Shown here: in pieces, positions 1 through 11,696 of the stretch
How the letters are laid out: the number at the start of each line of letters is the position of its first letter
Position numbering within the stretch: the first letter of the stretch is position 1
Assembly (NCBI GenBank): GCA_914767715.1
Contig: OU612065.1
Span: forward strand, 8,992,001-9,052,000
From: Membranipora membranacea
Taxonomy: Eukaryota > Bryozoa > Gymnolaemata > Cheilostomatida > Membraniporidae
Direction of reading: 5' to 3'
Length of the DNA stretch: 60,000 bases
The notes under the pieces: model-generated
Told to the model about the DNA's origin: nothing
The model's database searches: none
What the model saw: the letters and a program-made list of their open reading frames with translations, nothing else
Program-made: the position numbers and the translations under genes

Positions 1-3000
1 ATGAAAACTGAAGTACAGGATGAGAAACCTAAAGATAAATCTAAGCCTGTATCTTCCACTCCAGTACCCGGCTCCCCTTGGTGTGTAGTGTGGACCGGTG
101 ATGGCAAGCAGTTCTTTTATAACCCAAGCAAGCGTATGTCTGTGTGGGAGACTCCTGAAGATCTTACTGTAAGTTTCTGAGCCTGTCATTCTCAGAGATG
201 ACCGTCAAATATCATTTGGAAACATTATATTTGCATGATAATTTATGTAATATGGCATGAGTCTACCGTTGCTGTAACATGAAAAAAACTACATGTGTGA
301 CCGTATTGAATTCTATCTAATAGTAATAATACTCATTCTTACACAATGTTTCAGGGTAGAGAAGATGTGATGAAGATGATAGCTGCGCCCCCGGGTGAGG
401 AACCAGCCAATCTGGAGTCTGTTCTGGAGGATATGACTTCTGGAAGTAAACGACATGCAGAACCTGAGCCTATAACCCCAACTAAACACAAGAAACAGAA
501 AACTAAGTAAGCCCCCATATGTGCAGAGTCAATCCTGTCAGTATGCTTTAGTTTTTAGTTCAATACTGACAGCACTCAGTGGGAATACATAACCAGCTGA
601 CCGAAATGTGCTAACCTCAGGGATTGCTGTTTAGAATTGCTCATTTGCTACGTTTTAGTGTTAGGAGAGAAGAGCAGTCGTTGTTAGATATGAAGAAGGT
701 AGAGGTTGGTAAGGATGCAGCTATAGAAGCTGAGGTGAAGGCAGCCAGAGAACGTGCTGTTGTTCCTGTGGAAATAAGAATGAAGCAGTTCAGGGATATG
801 CTCGCTGAAAAAGAGGTTAGTGATAATAATCTTTTCTTATTTACCCTTCAGTTTTTAGACAGAGGATGTCTTAAAAGTTAACTTGGTGGGAGACATCAGA
901 TAATTCATGATGTTAAAGGCTGTCACTTTTTATTTGAATCGTGCTCGCCGGTGATAGCCTATAAAACTTTCGAACAATGGCCCTTACCATACCTGCCTCA
1001 CATTGCCCTCCCTCAGTTGATGATTTTTTATTACCTGATAATATAGATGCTAACAATGGCCATGATATTGATTGACTTGCTAAGATGACTGGCAGCAGTG
1101 TACGCGCCATAACTTGATTACGGTGGCTCTGTGAATGAATTTGTTGATATTTCACAGCTATCCAGTGTAATATGCCATATATTCTTTTTGTAATAATTAG
1201 TTTGAATATAGTATAGGGCTCAATAATTTTGCATTTTCAATTTCATATTGGCTTCCATAGTTTTATTATGCTGCAGCAGCTGCACCCAGATTGGTGTTTT
1301 CTGATGTCAGAAAACCTGAAATGAATTATTAAAATTACTGGTTACAACGAAACCAATACAGTGAACTGTTTTCTGCAAATTGCTAAAATATTTACTCTCT
1401 GGATATACAGGTGTCCGCATTCTCCACCTGGGAGAAGGAGTTACATAAGATAGTATTCGATCCCCGGTACCTGCTGCTCACCAGTAAGGAGCGTAAGCAG
1501 GTGTTTGAGCAGTATGTGAAGGAGAGAGCTGAAGAAGAGAGGCAGGAGAGAAGACGAGATCTGAAGAGAAAGAGAGAATCATTCCTTGAAATGCTGCAAA
1601 CTGCCAATCTTTCCAGCAAGTAGGTCAATGCCTGTCACATTCATCAAGATAACTAAACCCCTGCAGTGATGTGATCATAATATGATGAACATTAGTTGAA
1701 TGCCATTATTTGCTGACTTGAACTTTGTAGACATCAATTTAAGTCACTGCTGTCTGATTTTCATCTCATTAGACTATCTATAGACCTTCCATTATTGTAC
1801 TGCCTGTCTCAGAGTATTTCTAGCAGATGCTGTAAACAAAACATAATTGCCAGTATTAAAACCTCAGCCTTTTTCTCAAATTTGACTTGACATGACAACT
1901 CATGATGGAGGCAGATAGTGAAGGCACAAACTAATTGGCTCTTGAGTTTTTTATCCAGAGATTCTATATGCTGGATAGCGAGAGATCCCTGCACAGAATG
2001 TTGTGTGCGATGTGTGACACTACTCGCATGTTATTTATAGGTCATCGTTCAGTGATGTAGCTTCAAAGTTTAGTAAGGATGAGAGGTTTAAAGCCATCGA
2101 GAAGATGAGGGACAGAGAGTCTATATTCACTGATCATCTCTCCGACCTGAGGAAGAAAGAGAAAGAGGAGAGGACTCTACAGAAAGAGAAGGTAAATGTA
2201 CTTACTTACCTACCTAAGTTTGTAGATCAAATCTACCTCGGAGTCGACAACTTTTTGAGCTACAATTTGAACTGAACAAATTGAGAAGTAACTGTAGTGT
2301 TTGAAACATGTAACTTATCTGACACACCATCGACCAATATGGCTTGAATCTCCCACGCTTACGCTCTAATAATATGTGATACACTGGTCTTGAGTATGAT
2401 GGAATGGATATTATCTAGTTCAGTATCTGACATCCACCATTTTTTGGCCAGTTGTTTGATGATTTATTACATATTTATATTGTTCTATAGATAAAGGTGG
2501 ATTATCTGGCTATGCTGAAAGAGATGAGCAAATTGAACAGACACTCAAGCTGGACTAAGACAAAGGAAAAACTAGCCGGTGATTCCAGATACAAGGCTGT
2601 TGACTCAAGCTCAAAACGAGAAGATTGGTTCAGGGATTACATCAAGTATCTAGATGCAGAGGTAAATTTTAAGCGAGTTCTTTCTTGTTTATGCAAGGAG
2701 TTAAAGACTCCTTGGTTTATGGACCCAGAGACCTGAGCTCAGATCTTAACCTTGGCCAGTCGTTTCTCCGCAACTTGACAGCTTGTGGGCTAAAAGGCGT
2801 TACATCCCTTATAGCTAACAATTAAGCACAACGCTTATGTAACTTCCCTCATACCAAGCCTATAGATGTCTGCATAATGAAAACCCAATGATATCAGCAA
2901 TGTGATCGGTTAATAAACATTATATAAATGTGGTTAGCTTGGCTCGTTACAGGACTCAGATCATGAGGAGAGATCACGTAAGGAGAAGGAGCGTGAGAGG

Positions 3001-6000
3001 GAGAGAGATAAACGAGAGAGACAGGAGGCCAGTCTACGAGAGAGAGAGAAGGAAGTACAGAGATCACTAGGTGAGACACTCAGAGAACGAGATAAGGAGA
3101 GAGAACAACACAAGAAGGAGGAAGCTACCCAACAGTTCAAAGCTTTGCTAGTTGATCTGGTATGTACAGTTATAGAGGGTTACAGGGGGGTTTGAGATTT
3201 ACAGTATACCTGCGCTAGTATAAACCGAAACTCCAAACATACTACTCTAATTGATGCTGTTTAGCATTCCCTCATTATTGTTTTAGCAAAGCAATGACAA
3301 ATAGTACATAGTTTCAGTTTAGACCAGCGCAGGGCCTTTGTTGCTTACACTTGAGTATTATCAGTGCTGATTGCATGACTGACCAAAAACCTATCATGAT
3401 GGACATTTTGTGCAAAGAATTGGTCTCCAACTCCATCCATTATAGCCATCACAGTCGTCTATTGCAACTCAATCATTGTTATCATTATCGAATTCAGTGT
3501 CATTATACACCCATGACTGTAATCACAATATTGTATTTGTTTGTCCATATAAATGTGTTTGTTCAGGATTAACAGATCTCTTTGTTTCAGGGGCCCTCTT
3601 TATTTGGAGACTTGAGTTGTTTCTTTGACGCTGATTCCCGTTGATTCCCAATAATTTGTTGTGCAGCCCGATTGTGCAATCCGATTCCTTTCTTTGCTGA
3701 ACAGGCCAGTGTATATTTACGAGCAATGAATAACTATGTTACTTCTTCTTTCTGTAAGCCCCACAGATAAGACTGCCCTGTTGTAAGATAAGATACTTTA
3801 GCCATTGCATAATATGTCTGTTATTATCACAACATGGAGAATAATCGTTCATTTGTAGGAACACAATCACATCCCTCCTCCTTACTAAGAGCAGTTGAGT
3901 GCTTAATTTCAATTATTGAGATGTGTTTTGGAACTTAACTCATACAAGTCTTAACATTTTTATATTTCCATTTTTAAGCACTCAACTGTTCTGGTGCAAG
4001 AAATTTTTGGAGAGCAGACTATGTTTTTAATCTCAAATTATCTTGATAAACAGAATTTTGAACGAAGCTCTTATTTTGAATAAACTGAGAATGACAATGG
4101 AAGATCTTGAGTTTAAGACCAGTGCTCCTTCCCTCCTGATAAATGCCCTCCCGAATATCAAAAAGCAAGAATGAGAAATAGCAATTAAAGTCTTGAGTTT
4201 TTGTCCAGTGCCTCCAGCCTTTGGTGAACATGATGTAAATGAGTGTGTAACTTGAATAAGACTTGTCAAATGAGTTTAATAGTTGAGTATAATATAAACC
4301 TGTAAATGAATGTCCATTCGCAGTTCCAGCAAACAGTGGCAGTTTGGTACAAGTCTGATTGACTGATTGAACTTTGACCTCATACATGACTAGGCTAGTC
4401 TATACCCGCTGACAACAGTCAACTAAAGCTGCCTGATAATTTTAGTAGCAGTGAGTAAATCAGGTTAGAGTTGTGATATCATTGGTCACAGCCCTCTACT
4501 TAATTCTGGAGGGTTGGTGACCAATTTTTACAACTCTGTGTGCTCAAACTCTTCAGATTTTTAGTTCAGCTCCTCTTAAACATGGTCAGGGTTGTACAAC
4601 TCCAACATCCTATTGCTTAAATTGGTGAAAAGGAATCCCTGTGTGACAGATCTAATAATATTCTTAACATGGCTATGATGTTAATGGTTACTACAGTGTA
4701 CCTTTTTATCATTAGCTACATGTCTTATGTCAATGATCGTAACAGCTGAGATGTATTTTTCCTGTTTGTTTGTCATAATTATCATGTATAATATGGATGA
4801 CTTTAGTATGAATAAACCTACACTGAGATTCATTACAATCAACATGGTTCTGCTGCCCTTCTGTATTATTATAATGAAGCTGACGACATTCCTGTTCTTG
4901 ATGTATCCCAAATATATTCCGTTTCAGGGTGTTCTCAATGTGCTCTTTTGTTCTTTTTATTGTGAACTGACACTGCTGTGCTCAAATGAAACTCACTCCT
5001 ATGCACACCCAACTTCCAAAATAGAACTCAATCATACGTGTACACAACATCTAAAATTGATTCTTTAATTTCTTCCCTGTTTGTTAGGATGTGTCCGTGT
5101 GAAGGATTATTTGAGGACAGTAGAAGTCTTACTGAATTCTTTCAAACAATAATTATCGAGGAACCGCGTTTGGCAATTTATGTTGTCAAGGCATTCTGTC
5201 ATGTAATTGAGTTTGAAAGAATTTAAGATGTTCACCTTTATCTGGAGGCACCTCTCATCATGAGTTTCACCTGTGTCTGTTTTATTTATGGTTGTAGGTG
5301 AGAAATGCTGATTCTAGCTGGAGGGACACTAGAAAGCTGCTGAAGAAGGATGCCCGCTGGGACCTGTGTGATCTGATAGACAGAGATGACAAGGAGAAGC
5401 GTTATGATGAACACATTGAAGTGTTGACTAAGCGTAACAAGGAAATGTTCCATTCTCTGCTAGAATCTTGCCAGGAGGTAGGTCATGTACTTTTAATGAA
5501 ATGTGCCTTATGTAACAAAAAGAGCACTTCACCCAGTATTAGAGTCTATGTTTCACTTTAGGAAGATTCTTCCATGGAAGTGGGGGACCTTCATTCACCC
5601 TCACTCCTTTTTTTTAAAAAGTTGGTTAAAATCGCAAGGTTGTCTCTGTCCAAAGACTGAGAAATACAGATGCCTAAGGGGCGCGGTCGCCATATTCGGC
5701 GCCAAGATGCTCTCAGTTTGCAGGCAGGTTCGAGCACACCTGGGGCATCAATTGAGCCCAGTAGTTGGTAGACTGCAGCGGGATTTGAACCCGAGACTTC
5801 CAACGCTTGCGCGTCAGAGGGCAGGGGCTCTAACCAGCTGAGCTACCTCCTACTCCTGACTGTCAATGTATTAGATTGCCTGCCAAAATTTGTAATAATG
5901 CACAGTTGCTTAGTGAGTGTTCATACCTGCCAGCCAATTCAAGGTGACCACACTTTTAATTTTCTATTTATGTAAATTCAGTTTACAATTACATACTTTG

Positions 6001-7282
6001 TTCACTTTATCTAGGTAACACTGACATCCACATGGAAAGAGATAAGAAAGCTCATAAAGGATGACCCTAAATATTCTAAGTTCTCTTCAAGTGACAGGGT
6101 AAGCTACATGATAGGTGATCACAGTATTGTTAATGTTAATGATTTATCACGATAGCATGGCAGCTCATGCATTTTGAAAACTGAGACCCAAGTTGGTAGG
6201 TTGTCATGAATGATGTTATTCTTGCATTGTGAGTTTTTCGTCAATCCATTCTGTTTCAGCATTGAATTAGGGCTGTTCTTTTTGGATGATGCAAATTATC
6301 ATGAACCAGAAACAAGTTTTCACATCCCTACCTTACCTTTTCCTTGATGAATCAGTCGCCTAACATCACTACTTTCAATATTTTCTCAATAACAGAAGCG
6401 TGAGCGAGAGTTTGAGGAATATATCAGAGAGAAGTATGTTCAAGCTAAAGCTGATTTTAGAGAGCTGCTCAAAGAAAACAAACTCATAGATCACACTGCA
6501 AGAAAGAAGTTGGCAGATAATCCTGATTACATGAGAGAGATAGTATCTTTACTCGATGTAAGTGTGACCTTCCATTGGTTTATACATTCACTCACTGTTC
6601 AGGTTATATCTAAGCTGGGCTTCACCTCCAAACTACCTGTGATAAGTAAACTGAGAGGGGCCAGAGTTCTAGTCACTTATGATATTGCTTTTTTATTTGA
6701 AGTCTATCATTGCCGACCAAATCTTGAAGAGTGATGACCATATTAAATATTATGTAAATGCCCTCATGGCCATTAGTTGAATCTGATGACCCTATTTACA
6801 TTAATGCGCTACATTATATTGGTTTTAACTCCACGGGTAATAAAAGAAGAAGGATCAAATTCATTCCATGACCAACCGCTGGAACACTCACTGATCTATT
6901 ATTACAACCTTGTTATGCAAATTGGCCTCAGCAGCATCGTCTGCAGATAGAGTATCGGGTCCTGTCAACCAAACCAGAATGTTGTTTTTTGGCAGAATGT
7001 GCTGATCAAGGTATAGTCCCTCACTTTGCTGACATGTAACATAACAAGGTTACTGAAGTATGAAGCCAGAAATCAAGTGTTTCTAATTGATTCATGTAAA
7101 ATATTTCCCCCTCCTCCCTCAACTACTACCAAATTATTTGCTTTCAGAACGATAAAAGATTCTTAAACCTTGAGTGTGTGAGCGAAGAGAGAGATAAAAT
7201 TCTGAACACTCATCTAGAGGAGGTAGAAAAGAAAGGCCCTCCACCACCTCCAACTGCTACTGAGCCAGGCAGAAGAAAATAA
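1..7282 (+). CDS. TCERG1: TCERG1 (CA150)-like transcription elongation regulator, 3' part
   Basis: Nuclear protein that couples RNA polymerase II elongation to splicing; in the family the FF domains bind the phosphorylated polymerase tail and splicing factors. The 5' end lies outside the window, and the ATG at base 1 is probably internal. Exons: 1-168, 355-506, 665-815, 1411-1619, 2041-2191, 2491-2661, 2953-3159, 5298-5477, 6015-6098, 6396-6557, 7148-7282 (TAA). All junctions are GT-AG and phases agree. The first exon is the last WW domain ([20 protein letters not shown]), followed by a Lys-rich nuclear-localisation-like stretch (KHKKQK). Six FF domains follow: FF1 ([16 protein letters not shown]), FF2 ([19 protein letters not shown]), FF3 ([20 protein letters not shown]), FF4 ([16 protein letters not shown]), FF5 ([20 protein letters not shown]) and FF6 (NDKRFLNLE). 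A charged Arg/Glu coiled region (2953-3159) separates FF3 from FF4. The C terminus ([15 protein letters not shown]) is typical of the family. Confidence 0.96.
3889..3992. repeat. Short inverted repeat in TCERG1 intron 7
   Basis: Arms GAGCAGTTGAGTGCTTAA (from 3889) and TTAAGCACTCAACTGTTC (from 3974) face each other across about 70 bases of AT-rich DNA. It lies in the 2.1 kb intron 3160-5297, the longest of this gene. The core GCACTCAACTGT recurs in the foldback element near 33600, so it may be part of a dispersed MITE-like family. No coding capacity is seen. Confidence 0.6.
5680..5870 (-). repeat. tRNA-derived SINE in TCERG1 intron 8
   Basis: On the minus strand the segment about 5860-5760 carries a box A-like GTAGCTCAGCTGGTTAGAG and a box B-like GGGTTCAAATCCC, the two internal RNA polymerase III promoter boxes of tRNA. 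The part between them is too long and irregular for a tRNA anticodon arm. A non-tRNA body continues to about 5680. It is unrelated in sequence to the SINEs near 12000, 22400 and 39150. Confidence 0.7.
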
Positions 7283-7609
7283 CTCTCGTGATATTATTAA
7301 TCAATATCTCGCGCAATACAAATAACATTCATATCAATATTTTGGCAACTTGCTTTCCCGAACGCAGAATGATGTTGAGATGGATTTAGTAGTTCGTTGG
7401 TTGAGAACAAAATTCACTGCTTGTTTCATATGCCTGAAAAGCAAATCCAGCAGAAATCATTTTGTTAAAGAAAGGTAATGGTGAAATTTTTAGTATAAGT
7501 CAGTGTTGTGTAAATTGTGTATATAGTCAAAATTGGTTTCTAAAATACAAGTTGTTCTATCAATAATATTCACTGTGCACTGCAAGTTTTGTTCTGATGT
7601 CTGAATGAG
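7283..7609. other. Spacer between TCERG1 and the DUF218 gene
   Basis: AT-rich intergenic DNA of 327 bases. It should hold the TCERG1 3' UTR and the promoter/5' UTR of the next gene. No clear AATAAA, repeat or RNA gene is seen. Confidence 0.5.
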
Positions 7610-10600
7610 ATGTGTTATGGTTTGTGTGTTGCTCTTGCTGTTGACCTCTCGCTGCACAAAGACTCTTATTTAACAAAGATTGTACAAGGTCTTGGAGGTA
7701 CAATTGGTATCAACGTATTACTAATTGCATATGATATGCCATCTCATGCTAGAATGCGTGTTATTGAGGAGAAGTCCTACTCCGATGACCAGGTATTGCC
7801 GAAACACAAATCATCTCTTGCTCATAAAGATACACAGAGTGAACACAATACACTGGTGATCACTCGGGCCAAAACCAAAAGTACTAGCAAAGAGCCACAC
7901 AGTCCTCCGAGACGGGGAGATCAGAAACACAGGGGCGTAAGCAGACCCATCTCACTCAATGAGGTGAAGCCCAAAGTAGCCGCCGTGATCTATTTCCTAC
8001 AAGCCCTGCAGGCTGTGGTCAGTAAGTTCAATACATCATCTGTTCTTGATCAGCTTTCTTTATTATGATGCTTCATCAATAGTTTTGTATTACTGCATCT
8101 GTTGAACAACCTGTTACTCGCAGGATTTTATACATTTATGCCGTACTGTCATCTGGATTTCCCTAGGCAATTTGTAAGAAAAAATATATTACTTTCAAAT
8201 ATCTGCTTTTGTAGGTTTTGTTGCTGGTCTGGGCTGTGTTATTTACAAGAAGTTATTTACTGTAATACCACTACCAGATATGCCAGATTCAGATCTACCA
8301 CCAATCCCTACAGCTTCTTCTACATCATGTATCACCACATCTCTCTATTCTTCTTACTCATCATACACATCATCACGACAGACAACTCCTCGACCTATCA
8401 TACCAACAGAACACAGCATAGCGGCACAGATACTGTGGAATTACATGAAACTCAACCATGAACTGCAAGAGGTCGGTAAGCTGCCTCACTCATATTATCC
8501 GATTTATCGGCTTTTGCTCCTGTTGGCGCCTGAGAAGTGATAGTCCTTGCGATCCTAAACCATAGACAATCTGGAATACTAGAGTCCATTTCACTTTCTC
8601 TAGGTGTCCGTTCTGCCATTATAAGTGTGTTTGATGCCATCATTTTCCTCAATCTTTTTGTGTGACACCTTAACTTTTAATTCTCATTATTTTTCTCAGA
8701 CTGATGTTATCTTGGTACTTGGAAACTTTGACATGAGGACATGTCAGTATGCTTGTCAACTGTGGATAGATGGATGGGCCGAGTATCTCATGTATACCAG
8801 TGTGGTCGACTCAAGTAAGATGCTCATCTGTCTTATTCACAACTTGCTGAATAATACAAGTTGTTTCTTCTTTCTGTTTTAATTCCATACCAAATTGTAT
8901 CTGTTTGATGGTGATATAAGCCATCAAAGCTGCTGAACAATATGGAAAAATAGATAGACGTAATATGAGAACTTAGGACACACAACGTGCCATGATGTGT
9001 CTAAGATGTAATTTCGCTTTGTGTTCAGAAAGGTGGTTTCAGTGGTGGCTGTGTGATAAGATCAATTGATTTCAAACTCAACCATCACGCAAAACCAAAA
9101 AGGGATAATATGCAAACATCTCATTACATTTGTGAAAGATAATGGTAAAAATAATGTTGTGAAAAACTAAGCAACCAAAATATGACATCTGAAGATCACC
9201 CGTCAGTTCTCATTTCTGCATTCAATTACATTTAAGTTACTGGCTTATGAACACAGAGTAGATATGTGATTATTATTCGTGGATGGAATTAACATTATGT
9301 TTTGTAGAAGAGGTAAGGCTGAGGCAGGCAGGGACATTTGAAGCATTAGCCGAGTCTATGAATGTACCAGAAGAATGTGTCCTTCTCGAGACAGGCTCTA
9401 CCAATATAATAGAGAGTATCATCAATAGTCAGAAAATGCTGAAGAGCCTGGGTCTGAAGATCAAATCTGTTATGTTGGTTCATCTTCCATTCATGGAAAG
9501 GTTGATACTGCTCACATTTCTTCAAGCCTGGCCAGGTAAAAACCAGCTGTTACTTTGATGTCATAAACAGTTTTCAAACCTGAAACATAGTGCATAAACT
9601 TCCTCGTGTCTGAACAAAATGTCAACTGCTTTAACCGCTGATATATATTCATGGCTATAACTATAACTAAAGCTCCATAATTATAGAATTTAAATGTGCT
9701 TTATAATGTCAATATTGATGGTATTTGCTAGCCTAGCAATTGAACATCACCTTCAGTTCCATTGAATGAGGTCATCCGCCCTGTTCTACAAGCATATTTT
9801 TAGAGTCTTCTTCTCTAGCTCTAATTTTTTTGGTGGTAAGATGTTGGAGTTGATAGGTTTCTAGGTTGTGTGTTTCAGGTCTGTTGTCACTGCCCAATCT
9901 GTGTTGTTGAAATCTTCATGAATGAACCGTAGCATGCACACACAATTTTCTTGATCTGTTGAGTAAAATTTCATTATAACATCACTATTATTTTTCAGTA
10001 AAAGGCACAACTATAGTAGTGGCGTCACCTCCTATCACGCTGATGAACTTTCCAAACAGAGTTGTCGGTGCGATGAATCAGGTTACTGATGATATAGCTG
10101 AAGCTGTAGAGTTTGTCCTCAGATATGATATTGAATCTCGTAATAGCCTGCCTGGTGAGATCATGTTCTTTTTTTTCAGAAGATTGAACAAAATGAGTCC
10201 TCAGCGAGTAACAAGTCATAAAATAAAGTTCAACCTCTCTCTCACTAGCCACATCAACAGTGGTTAGTCCACCTAGGCTGAACAGTCACTGCCTTGTCTG
10301 CCTTCGCCTTGCCCAAAATCTGACATAAAGACCGTGACTGTTACTTTGACATGAAGATAATATGATATATACATTAACCTGCGTAACATTTTCTAATATC
10401 AGTATTCAATCTTAGGTGATTGCAATCAAGAGTGATATAATGCTGAGGTTGTAATCGAGACAGAATCTGTTTCTAGAGAAGCGATAAATGTGACAAAACT
10501 CTTAGGAGTTATCATCCTAATTTGTGTGAATGCACAACTCACAACTGTTCATATTATGTCAAACTAGACAACAGAAAGAAATAGACTAAGGAGAGTTGAG

Positions 10601-10989
10601 ACCAGTTTGAATGAAGACCATTGATAAAGTACAAGATAATTCATATTGTGTATGTACTTGATAATGATCTTATAGATGATGTGAGAGAAGCATTTCAAAC
10701 CATCAGACCTATTACTGCTGATAAACTACTGCCTAAAAAACGATCAAATAGACCCAGCACTCCAACAAAACAAAGACTGAATCCAGAGAATTCAGAACGC
10801 TGCAGTTACAGCCACAACGAGTCGAGTTCTCAGGCTAAGGTTACTGTTGATAGGATTCAGACTGAACAGAAAATGTCATTGAGGAGTCAATGTAAAACAA
10901 GGAAGGGTGGCTGCTCGGCAACTCAGGCTCTATACCAGAGTAGTCAATGCTCCATCAGATCTAAGTTTTCTCAACACATGAGAAAGTAG
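7610..10989 (+). CDS. Membrane-anchored DUF218 (YdcF/SanA-like) domain protein
   Basis: DUF218 proteins have a Rossmann-like fold; members act in envelope or vitamin chemistry in bacteria, but the function of the animal versions is unknown to me. Exons: 7610-8021, 8215-8471, 8700-8814, 9308-9535, 9999-10154, 10676-10989, giving 493 aa with all phases joined. The N terminus has a hydrophobic segment and a linker rich in Lys/Ser/Pro. A membrane span crosses the exon 1-2 junction (YFLQALQAVVSFVAGLGCVI), followed by a Ser/Thr/Tyr-rich linker. The DUF218 core runs from TDVILVLGNFD through a region ending TGSTNIIESI, then LVHLPFMERLILLTFLQAW (family motif: PYMERRA.ATF...W) and TTIVVASPPITLMNFPN. 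The C-terminal about 100 residues are basic, Ser/Asn-rich and unassigned. The loop after the first alpha/beta unit lacks the usual Gly-Gly. The exon 2 donor (GAG|gtcggt) is weak, so that boundary is the least certain. Confidence 0.82.
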
Positions 10990-11696
10990 CCCGGTGTTTG
11001 TTTTGCAAACAAATTTGTGGTTAATGCAACGTTTGTGAGATTTTATATATTAAATTGTCGATACATGAGAAACATGGGCAATTGAAACCTGAAAAATGAA
11101 AAAAACATCATCCTATCATATTACTTCATAAGTGTCCTTTCTGCCAAGTCTTACATGAAAATGAAATCAACTTCCATCCTGGTTTCACTCTATGTTGCCT
11201 AATTTAAAAATGTAATTTTCGCCTGCTAGTATAAATCAAAGCTTGTACAGTTGTCAAGTTAACCTAAAAATATTTGGTTTACATTTAGTTTTTGTCATGA
11301 GCCAATTGCAACAAAAATAACACATATATACGTCATAGTATTAAGTGTTAAATGCAAAGCCTCAAAAAGAAGTAGAGTAAGCTTGGACCTTGTTGAACTG
11401 ACTGGTTCCCACTACCACGCCTTGCACTGAGTGATATCAATAAGTAGACTAAGGCAGTCCATTAATAGTTTGCTTACGGACGGACGCCTGATTGACCCAG
11501 GTCTTAGTGGATTACTTTTAGAAAGTAAATTAAATCCTGTTGATAGGCTAAGCTGTCTACTCGATTGTATAATGGATTAATCTCCAATCTGATTTATATG
11601 GGACTGATCCCCTTGATTTATCCTGCTGGCCGTTATAAATCACATGTAATAACTTTTATTTCGGACATTACCTGACAATAGCACAGCAGCAACAGC
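10990..11696. other. Intergenic spacer before the single-NIDO gene
   Basis: About 700 bases of AT-rich DNA between the DUF218 stop and the signal-peptide exon of the next gene. No open frame with family similarity, RNA gene or clear repeat is seen. It probably holds the 3' UTR of one gene and the promoter of the next. Confidence 0.5.

Noticed and set aside
4019-4387. Minus-strand frame of 122 codons in TCERG1 intron 7
   Set aside because: The translated sequence is low in information, overlaps a second frame in the same DNA, lies over an imperfect direct repeat, and has no splice partners or family similarity.
9029-9120. Candidate extra exon of the DUF218 gene (reads KGGFSGGC)
   Set aside because: Exon 3 joins exon 4 (9308) in phase without it, and no good donor in frame was found. 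It is kept as a possible alternative because it would restore a Gly-Gly loop.
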